Source of the DNA: Prevotella communis
Lineage (GTDB): Bacteria; Bacteroidota; Bacteroidia; Bacteroidales; Bacteroidaceae
Assembly: GCF_022024175.1 (NCBI RefSeq)
Contig: NZ_CP091794.1
Coordinates: 2,294,001 to 2,358,000 of the forward strand
DNA: 64,000 bases
Direction of reading: 5' to 3'
Part shown: piece by piece, positions 8,347 to 13,965 of the stretch
Layout of the letters: each line of letters opens with the position of its first letter
Position numbering within the stretch: the first letter of the stretch is position 1
Position numbers and translations under genes: made by a program
The notes under the pieces: generated by a model
What the model saw: the letters and a program-made list of their open reading frames with translations, nothing else
What the model was told of the DNA's origin: nothing
Database searches by the model: none

Positions 8347-9240
8347 TTACTGCAATGCCTGTCCGCCGCTGATGGTAGAGCCTTCGGTCCAGTCGTTGAT
8401 GCTCACCTCGCCGAGCTCAATCTTGTTGCGGCCCACGATGAGGTTGACGATGGTATATTTGCCGGCCTCGAGGGGGATGTCCTCAGCGTGGGTATAGACG
8501 TAGGCCTGGCCACCGATGGTGAGCGTGACGGTGCGGAAGCCCGTCTGCGGAATCATCAGGCCGCTGAAACTGCGGGCATAGCCCTCGGCAGCGTCCTTGG
8601 CAGTGAGGGCGACAGCGTCCTGCTCACCGGCAGCGTAGGTCTTAGCCAGATAGTCGATGGTACAACTCTTGGCAGCTGTAGCCTCACAGGAAGCCACCTC
8701 GGGGGCAGCGTCCCACTGGCTGCGGAAGTTCATGTTCACGTAGAGCTTCGCCATGGCGTGGTCGAAGGTCAGCGAGACGGGGTTCTGCGTGGCAGTGAGT
8801 CCGCTCGTTTGGCGGGCCACGAGCAGGTCGCTCTGCTCATAGTCGGTATTGTCCACCGTGTAGGGGTCGGCAGTGAAGTCAGTGACCGTACGTGCCGGAT
8901 AGATACCGAGGAAGTAGTGGGGTGTCACCATGTCGGCCCAGAGCATGGGCGTGGCGGGTGTCCACTTGCCATCGGTACCGAGGGTGTTCACAACGCCGTT
9001 GACCACCTTGTCGGCAGCAACAGCTGTGGCCGAGCCCGTCCAGGCGTAGATGCTAACACCATCGCCAGCGTCGAACACCGTGGTATTGCCCGTGGTCGTG
9101 GCGCGGGTCATAGCCCCGATGCTCGCCTCGATGGTGATGTTCTTGGCGGCTTGCTGCTCGGCAGAAGTCGCGTCATCGCTGCTGCACGCTGCGGTCAATA
9201 GGCCGAGGGCAGCCAGAGGGATGAATCTGAGTTTTTTCAT
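8347..9240 (-). CDS. Fimbrillin family lipoprotein
   Basis: 297 residues from the ATG at 9240. The frame extends to 9267, but the inner start opens directly into a lipoprotein signal (MKKLRFIPLAALGLLTAACSSDD). Fimbrillin features: ITIEASIGAMTRATT with the candidate cleavage Arg, MLWADMVTPHYFLGIYPA, LTFDHAMAKLYVNMNF and the final VSINDWTEGSTISGG strand. It is the first of three consecutive fimbrillin genes, right after the FimB/Mfa2-like gene, the place usually held by the major structural subunit. The function proposed is surface fibre assembly and adhesion. It shares the closing motif with its neighbours, which supports a common assembly mechanism. Confidence 0.8.
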   Translation of the reverse strand: MKKLRFIPLAALGLLTAACSSDDATSAEQQAAKNITIEASIGAMTRATTTGNTTVFDAGDGVSIYAWTGSATAVAADKVVNGVVNTLGTDGKWTPATPMLWADMVTPHYFLGIYPARTVTDFTADPYTVDNTDYEQSDLLVARQTSGLTATQNPVSLTFDHAMAKLYVNMNFRSQWDAAPEVASCEATAAKSCTIDYLAKTYAAGEQDAVALTAKDAAEGYARSFSGLMIPQTGFRTVTLTIGGQAYVYTHAEDIPLEAGKYTIVNLIVGRNKIELGEVSINDWTEGSTISGGQALQ

Positions 9241-9273
9241 CTTGTTGTTGTTTTTATTGTGATACATTGTTTA

Positions 9274-10212
9274 TTATTTATTAGTGGGATTCAGGATTTC
9301 ACCGCTGATGGTCCAGCCCTCCTGCCAGTCGCTGATGGTCATGGCCTCGAAGCGCATGTAGGGAGCCAGAGTGGCATAATTGAAGTCCATGGTGTAGTAC
9401 ATGCCAAGTTCCATGCGGGGGCAGTCGGCTGTACTGGTCAGCACGGTGCCGTCGGGGGCAGTGGTCGTAATGCGCAGCAGGGCGCGGCTCTCGCCGGCGG
9501 CGGTAGGCATGAGGTGCTTGCCGTCAAGGCAGTGCGTAGAGGCGTCTTCAGCTGTAGGCGTGAGGGTGCCGAAGTCGGCTGTGGTCTGCTTAGACATTGG
9601 CACACCATAGCGGCCGTTGGTATCCTGTTCGGTAAGCAGGACGCTCTCTGCCACACGCTCTACGGCAACAGCGACCTTGGTACCCGCAGGCACACCTGTC
9701 ACGTTGACGGTGAGCGTGGGCAGCAGGCGCTGGAGTTTGAAGTCGGCCACGGTAATCTCGTCCTCGCGGATGGTGACGTGGGTCACGGCATACCATGACT
9801 GGCGGGGCGACGAGGCTGCATCTTTCAGCGAAACGACAGTGGGCGCGAGGAGGCTGCTGGAGCGAGTAAGGTTGGATGCGGTAGCATAACCGGAGGGATC
9901 GTCCATATCGGCAGTGACGAGGATGTCGTACTCGCCGGCGGGCAACTGCTGCAGCCAGTCGGCACTCTCCTCAACAGAGCCAAACTCACGGGTGCGGTTG
10001 CCTCCGTCTGAGCCTTGTATCCAGAAAGAGAGTGCATCGATGGATGTGATAGCAGGCTCATCGGCCTCGTCTTCCCAGAGGAGCTGCGGAGCCACATAGC
10101 CCACAGGCTGCCCCTCATTCTCATTGGGAATAAGCTCATGCTTGTCGTGATAGCAGGCGGAGAGCAGCATCATGGCAGCTGCCGCCATCAATGGAAATAT
10201 CTTCTTATTCAT
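9274..10212 (-). CDS. FimB/Mfa2-like fimbrial anchor or minor subunit lipoprotein
   Basis: 312 residues from the ATG at 10212; an in-frame ATG (10218) and GTG (10221) lie just upstream and cannot be excluded. The signal peptide ends in LSAC-Y, followed by HDKHELIPN, similar to the start of FimB/Mfa2 family proteins, which anchor the fibre in the outer membrane and set its length. The middle carries WIQGSDGGNRTREFG and a two-domain beta layout, and the end is MTISDWQEGWTISG, the same strand pattern as the fimbrillins. It begins nine bases after the OmpA-like gene stops, so the two are translationally close. DUF5119-type proteins look similar and are the main alternative. Confidence 0.65.
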   Translation of the reverse strand: MNKKIFPLMAAAAMMLLSACYHDKHELIPNENEGQPVGYVAPQLLWEDEADEPAITSIDALSFWIQGSDGGNRTREFGSVEESADWLQQLPAGEYDILVTADMDDPSGYATASNLTRSSSLLAPTVVSLKDAASSPRQSWYAVTHVTIREDEITVADFKLQRLLPTLTVNVTGVPAGTKVAVAVERVAESVLLTEQDTNGRYGVPMSKQTTADFGTLTPTAEDASTHCLDGKHLMPTAAGESRALLRITTTAPDGTVLTSTADCPRMELGMYYTMDFNYATLAPYMRFEAMTISDWQEGWTISGEILNPTNK

Positions 10213-10221
10213 ACGCATCAC

Positions 10222-11430
10222 TTATTTCTTGTCGTTAATAATCAGTTCCACGCGGCGGGCCTGCTTGCTGTCGGCAGCATCGCGGTCGATGCCACGGCCA
10301 ACAACTGGCTTCAGACGGCTGGCATCAATACCACGGCGCACAAGCAGCGCCTTCACCGCATTGGCGCGACGCTTAGACAATCGGTCGTTGTAGGCGTTGC
10401 TGCCGATGTTGGAGGCGTGGCCGATGATGCTCAGCGTTACATCGGGTTGTGCCTTCATCATTTCTGACACAGTATCGAGCTTGTCAGCCTCTTGCTGTGT
10501 CAGGCGGCTGCTGTTGTTGGCGAAGTAGATGGCGGGGAGGTCAGCAGGAGCGGTTTCCACCACTTCGGGCTTCTTCTCCTCTACGGCAGCGGTCTCGACC
10601 ACAGGCTGTTCTACTATGGGCTGCTCTACAGCGGGGTGTTCCTCTACCACTGGTTGTGGTGCGGGCTCAGCAACTATAGGAGCAGGCTCCTCAACAACAG
10701 GTGCGGGCTTCTTCTTTCCAAAATGGAAAGCCACCTTCAGGCCTGCCTCATAGATGAGGTTGCTCTTGTGGCAGTACTTGGGGATGTTGTCGAAGCGGTC
10801 GCCCGTCAGGCAGGTGATGCCGCCATAGAGTTGGAGGCCGACGTTACGGACCACGCGATAGCCCACGGCAGCCTGACCGCCCAGACCGAGGTGCCACTGG
10901 CGGTCGAACTCCTGTTCGTAGCCCGTGGCAAGATGCTTGGTGCGCGTGGTGACGGCTGATAGTTGCGGCGACAGCGTAACAGACCAGCGTGTCGTCGGCT
11001 TGGTCAGCAGCGACAGTACGTCGAAGTTGGCCTGCAGCCCGAAGCGCATCCAGCGGGTCTTGGCTTCGAGGTCACGATAGTAGTTGCCCTGCTTGCCGAG
11101 GACGGGGGCAAAGGTGAACTCACCGTCGGTAGCGAGCCAGAATGGATCGCAGTCGAGCGACGTCTGCTTCTGTCCGCCCATCGTGGCGAGGGCTTCAACT
11201 GATAACAAGCGGCTGAACTGATAGCCGCCGAAGACACCGAACTGAGCACCAACGTTGGTCTTGCTCTCGGTGATGCTGCGGAAGGTGGCCTGACCGAAGG
11301 AGGTGCCGCCGCTGAGCCCGGCATACCAGCCCCGCTTGTAGTCGCGGCTGTCACTCTGGGCAAACGCAGTCTGCACCCCTGTGGCCAGCATCGTCAGCAG
11401 CATGAGGATAGAAGTTGTTTTCTTCATCAT
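10222..11430 (-). CDS. OmpA family outer membrane protein (barrel plus peptidoglycan-binding domain)
   Basis: 402 residues from the ATG pair at 11430. The frame continues upstream to 11670, but that stretch is the untranslated leader and reads through a dinucleotide repeat. The signal peptide ends in AFA. Residues ~25-240 form a beta-barrel (GWYAGLSGGTSFG... ending VAFHFG). A Pro/Val/Glu-rich linker (~245-285) leads to an OmpA C-terminal domain with YFANNSSRLT, IIGHASNIGS and NDRLSKRRANAVK motifs, which binds peptidoglycan. The same layout, an OmpA-like protein leading fimbrial subunits, is known from Bacteroidales fimbrial loci, where it supports fibre anchoring. It is the first gene of the operon and directly follows the promoter at 11770-11800. 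Confidence 0.82.
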   Translation of the reverse strand: MMKKTTSILMLLTMLATGVQTAFAQSDSRDYKRGWYAGLSGGTSFGQATFRSITESKTNVGAQFGVFGGYQFSRLLSVEALATMGGQKQTSLDCDPFWLATDGEFTFAPVLGKQGNYYRDLEAKTRWMRFGLQANFDVLSLLTKPTTRWSVTLSPQLSAVTTRTKHLATGYEQEFDRQWHLGLGGQAAVGYRVVRNVGLQLYGGITCLTGDRFDNIPKYCHKSNLIYEAGLKVAFHFGKKKPAPVVEEPAPIVAEPAPQPVVEEHPAVEQPIVEQPVVETAAVEEKKPEVVETAPADLPAIYFANNSSRLTQQEADKLDTVSEMMKAQPDVTLSIIGHASNIGSNAYNDRLSKRRANAVKALLVRRGIDASRLKPVVGRGIDRDAADSKQARRVELIINDKK

Positions 11431-11627
11431 AATAAAAAATGGATTAGATATAGACAAAAAACAATGAGGCTTCCCATTGCAGAAAGCATGGAAAGCTGCG
11501 AGTAAGCGAGCGCAATGCAAGCTCGCTTGAACATTGCCGAGCATGAGCAGCTTCGCCAAAGGCAAAGCCGTATATTTACACGCGCGGGGGCGTATGTTAT
11601 TAGTGGTGGACTGGCAGTTAAGTACCT

Positions 11628-11646
11628 GAGAGAGAGAGAGAGAGAG
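11628..11646. repeat. GA/CT dinucleotide repeat in the fimbrial operon leader
   Basis: Nine and a half uninterrupted GA units on the plus strand, i.e. CT on the transcribed strand. It lies about 120 nt after the predicted transcription start and about 200 nt before the first start codon. Such tracts can change length by slippage. Any effect would be on leader structure rather than on frame. Confidence 0.8.
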
Positions 11647-11769
11647 TAGCAAAATTATTGGAATGGCCAAGGAAATCGGTCATTCTTTTCACTGCGTTGG
11701 CATTATTTAACTCTCTGCGAGATTTCTTCATTAGGCGGATAAAAATACTTAGGTAAAGATTATCTGCTG

Positions 11770-11800
11770 CAAAGATATAATTTTTTTTAAAAACAGCAAA
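11770..11800 (-). promoter_or_regulatory. Promoter of the fimbrial operon
   Basis: On the minus strand TTTG (11800-11797) and TATCTTTG (11777-11770) are 19 bases apart, an exact match to the Bacteroidetes -33/-7 consensus. Transcription would begin near 11763, leaving a leader of about 330 nt before the OmpA-like gene. Confidence 0.85.
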
Positions 11801-12243
11801 ATATTTACCTAACTATTTTTAAACTGATTACAAAACTATTCAGGAGGTATTCAAAGTACAGAGGGGACGGGTGAGTGTCTCGCTCCGATGGAAGATGGCC
11901 GATGGCTGATGTCTGAGGGCTGATTAACCTAGAAACAAAAACGATATTACTGACTTGCAATCCGTCTTCTATAGGATAGTAAAAAATGCTTTTGCCTGCT
12001 CTTAGGCAGCAATCACTCTGCTCCTAGGCAGCAATCACTCTGCTCCTAGGCTGCTCCGTGGTGCACTCAAGAGCGAGGCTAGAGTATGGCTGATAGCCGA
12101 GATCTTTATTCCAAAATACTTTTGTACCTATATAGACAGAATCAAAGAAACATGGATTATAGATTGGGCTGACGGGAGGATCTGAGTCACTCAATGATAT
12201 GAAGTTGGCAGGGGACTGGTACTGCCATCCTAAAATGGGATAC

Positions 12244-12421
12244 AATAAAAGCTGGCCACACGTGACCAGCTCTGTATCTGAGTGAAAGAAATCAAGCGGC
12301 CGCTCGAACTTGTTCGCTTGCTACCAAAGGGACGCAAGAAGGTCGAATTGCTCATCATCTCTGTGTTTCCACAGCCATGCCACCGTTCCGCACATCGTGG
12401 CTCTACCTGATTTCTCCTTTC
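12244..12421 (-). ncRNA. Candidate structured small RNA, copy 1 (~178 nt)
   Basis: The interval is bounded by a consensus promoter (12428-12459) and a strong intrinsic terminator (12246-12271) on the minus strand. The transcript can fold extensively: its 5' end (TGAAAG, 3-base bulge, AAATCAGG) pairs with CTTGATTTCTTTCA near the 3' end, closing the molecule. Inside lie GCCAC...GTGGC, CTGTG-GAAA-CACAG with a GNRA tetraloop, and CGAAC-AA-GTTCG. The longest ORF is a 24-codon frame (MCGTVAWLWKHRDDEQF...) that is destroyed in copy 2, so an RNA function is more likely than a peptide. I do not recognise the family; a 6S-like RNA or a Bacteroidales orphan RNA are possible. Confidence 0.65.
12246..12271 (-). 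terminator. Intrinsic terminator of small RNA copy 1
   Basis: AGCTGGTCAC pairs with GTGGCCAGCT across a very short loop, one G-T pair, and is followed on the minus strand by TTTTATT. Confidence 0.85.
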
Positions 12422-12427
12422 ACGTTG

Positions 12428-12459
12428 CAAAGATAGAAAGTATTTTCGTTAATTCCAAA
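12428..12459 (-). promoter_or_regulatory. Promoter of small RNA copy 1
   Basis: On the minus strand TTTG (12459-12456) and TATCTTTG (12435-12428) are 20 bases apart. Confidence 0.8.
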
Positions 12460-12536
12460 TATTTGAGAGGAAATCTTCCTAAATCTCATTTTTTTTCTTG
12501 TACTATTTGACAAGATTACTTTTTTTACTACCTTAA

Positions 12537-12574
12537 GTACAGAGGGGACGGGTGAGTGTCTCGCTCCGATGGAA
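12537..12574. repeat. 38-bp repeat, third isolated copy
   Basis: GTACAGAGGGGACGGGTGAG... through GATGGAA occurs at 11856-11893, 12537-12574 and 12578-12615. The middle copy stands alone with only 3 bases before the next, which suggests unequal recombination or replication slippage at the left edge of repeat copy 2. Confidence 0.85.
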
Positions 12575-12950
12575 TAGGTACAGAGGGGACGGGTGAGTGT
12601 CTCGCTCCGATGGAAGATGGCCGATGGCTGATGTCTGATGTCTGAGGGCTGATTAACCTAGAAACAAAAACGATATTACTGACTTGCAATCCGTCTTCTA
12701 TAGGATAGTAAAAAATGTTTTAGCCTGCTCTTAGGCGGCTATCACTCTGCTCCTAGGCTGCTCCGTGGAGCACTCACGAAGCAGGCTAGAGTATGGCTGA
12801 TAGCCGAGATCTTTATTCCAAAATACTTTTGTACCTATATAGACAGAATCAAAGAAACATGGATTATAGATTGGGCTGACGGGAGGATCTGAGTCACTCA
12901 ATGATATGAAGTTGGCAGGGGACTGGTACTGCCATCCTAAAATGGGATAC

Positions 12951-13117
12951 AATAAAAGCTGGCCACACGTGACCAGCTCTGTATCTGAGTGAAAGAAATC
13001 AAGCGGCCGCTCGAACTTGTTCGCTTGCTACCAAAGGGACGCAAGAAGGTCGAATTGCTCATCATCACGCAGATGCCACCGTTCCGCACATCGTGGCTCT
13101 ACTTGGCTTCTCCTTTC
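12951..13117 (-). ncRNA. Candidate structured small RNA, copy 2 (~167 nt)
   Basis: It has its own promoter (13124-13154) and the same terminator (12953-12978). The outer helix is partly kept: TGAAAG/CTTTCA is intact, while the adjoining 5' strand has changed from AAATCAGG to AAGCCAAG, of which most positions can still pair with CTTGATTT. The CTGTG-GAAA-CACAG hairpin of copy 1 is absent, leaving a shorter molecule. The 24-codon ORF of copy 1 is cut to eight codons. Presence of an independent promoter and terminator argues that this copy is still expressed. Confidence 0.6.
12953..12978 (-). terminator. Intrinsic terminator of small RNA copy 2
   Basis: Identical hairpin to copy 1 (AGCTGGTCAC / GTGGCCAGCT) followed by TTTTATT on the minus strand. 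Confidence 0.85.
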
Positions 13118-13123
13118 ACGTTG

Positions 13124-13154
13124 CAAAGATAGAAAGTATCATTGACAACGCAAA
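13124..13154 (-). promoter_or_regulatory. Promoter of small RNA copy 2
   Basis: On the minus strand TTTG (13154-13151) and TATCTTTG (13131-13124) are 19 bases apart. The -33 element lies outside the repeated unit, so both copies have acquired or kept a working -33 box in different flanking sequence. Confidence 0.8.
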
Positions 13155-13195
13155 AGAAAAGCACTAAATAGTAGTCATCTTTCTTATATTTTCAC

Positions 13196-13203
13196 TATCT
13201 TTG
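13196..13203 (+). promoter_or_regulatory. -7 element before the Nudix gene
   Basis: TATCTTTG followed by CA matches the Bacteroidetes -7 box; no good -33 box is seen at the right distance. It would start transcription about 40 bases before the Nudix start codon. Confidence 0.5.
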
Positions 13204-13252
13204 CATCGTTATTTTTATATTTTGCTATCGCCATCACATAAGAAAATAAGCA

Positions 13253-13687
13253 ATGGAATATACATACAAATACCCAAGACCTGCAGTAACAGCTGACTGC
13301 GTGGTCATTACAAAGGAGGCGGAACCGAAGGTGCTGCTTATTCAGCGTAGCGCAGATCCATATAAGGGATGCTGGGCTTTTCCTGGCGGGTTCATGAATA
13401 TGGACGAGACCACGGAGCAATGTGCTATCCGTGAACTGGAGGAAGAGACTGGCCTGAAGTTGGGCACTGTTCGGCAGATAGGTGCGTACTCCAAGGTGGA
13501 CCGCGATCCACGAGGAAGGACTATCACTGTGGCTTACCTCGCCATCATTGATAAGCCTGCGCAAGTCACTGGTCAGGATGATGCTGCAAAGGCCGAATGG
13601 TTCCCCTTATCAGCTTTGCCTGAACTAGCCTTCGATCATGTAGATATCATGGCAGACGCCATCAACTTATTTCACGTTCAGAAATAA
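13253..13687 (+). CDS. Nudix hydrolase
   Basis: 144 residues. The complete Nudix box is present, GGFMNMDE then REL-EEETGL (GX5EX7REUXEEXGU), at about residues 46-68, with the glutamates that bind the catalytic metal. The enzyme cleaves a nucleoside diphosphate linked to another group, with the substrate undetermined; the short single-domain form with an N-terminal YPRPAVTADCVVI is common among ADP-ribose or oxidised-nucleotide hydrolases in this phylum. It has no signal peptide and acts in the cytoplasm. It stands alone between the small RNA repeats and a secreted protein gene, with a -7 promoter box close upstream. Confidence 0.88.
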   Translation: MEYTYKYPRPAVTADCVVITKEAEPKVLLIQRSADPYKGCWAFPGGFMNMDETTEQCAIRELEEETGLKLGTVRQIGAYSKVDRDPRGRTITVAYLAIIDKPAQVTGQDDAAKAEWFPLSALPELAFDHVDIMADAINLFHVQK

Positions 13688-13922
13688 CTTAAATAAAATA
13701 TTTTCCAAGTTGATTGCAACCAGGAAACAAATTGGGAAATACTCAATATTCTCCTGCGTACACACGCACATACATGTACGCACGAAGGGTTTTATAAAAA
13801 CAAGTGTATTGAAGTGTATGTGTATTGATTCCTACGATGGAAAGATTGACCTAAACAAGAAAATGCATGCATCGATACGTATTTTTTTCTTGTTGAGAGA
13901 ACAATATATCAATAAATAATTG

Positions 13923-13930
13923 TATCTTTG
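13923..13930 (+). promoter_or_regulatory. -7 element before the choice-of-anchor J gene
   Basis: TATCTTTG followed by CGGCG, 36 bases before the start codon. A matching -33 TTTG is not seen. The preceding 13688-13922 is AT-rich with no gene I can support. Confidence 0.5.
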
Positions 13931-13965
13931 CGGCGCAAATAAACCTCATTAAAAATCAAATATCG

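Larger units (their letters stand above)
11856..12441. repeat. Direct repeat copy 1 (~586 bp)
   Basis: The block is repeated at 12578-13138 with high identity. Shared parts include GTACAGAGGGGACGGG... at the left end, the 'GATATTACTGACTTGCAA' segment, the AGCTGGCCAC hairpin and the right end CACGTTGCAAAGATAG. Copy 1 contains a 22-bp tandem unit (AGGCAGCAATCACTCTGCTCCT, 12011-12054 region) twice, while copy 2 has one related unit. A 73-codon ORF on the minus strand ending at 12024 is present in both copies. Confidence 0.9.
12578..13138. repeat. Direct repeat copy 2 (~561 bp)
   Basis: Second copy of 11856-12441. It differs by loss of one 22-bp unit, a duplicated TGATGTC, replacement of the GAAA hairpin region (around 13069) and other point changes. 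The sequences to the right of the two copies differ completely, so the unit ends near 12441 and 13138. Confidence 0.9.

Noticed and set aside
7522..9201. Long plus-strand frames (265 and 285 codons) opposite the fimbrillin genes
   Set aside because: They are antisense shadows of GC-rich coding sequence; the minus-strand products have lipoprotein signals and family motifs.
10222..11670. An upstream extension of the OmpA-like gene to 11670
   Set aside because: It would translate the GA/CT repeat and the leader; the signal peptide starts at 11430 and transcription from the promoter near 11763 fits a leader.
12230..12430. 66-codon frame and a 24-codon frame on the minus strand within small RNA copy 1
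   Set aside because: Neither is kept in copy 2; the interval is better explained as RNA.
11856..13138. CRISPR array
   Set aside because: The repeats are two long units and a 38-bp element without regular spacers; no Cas genes are in the window.
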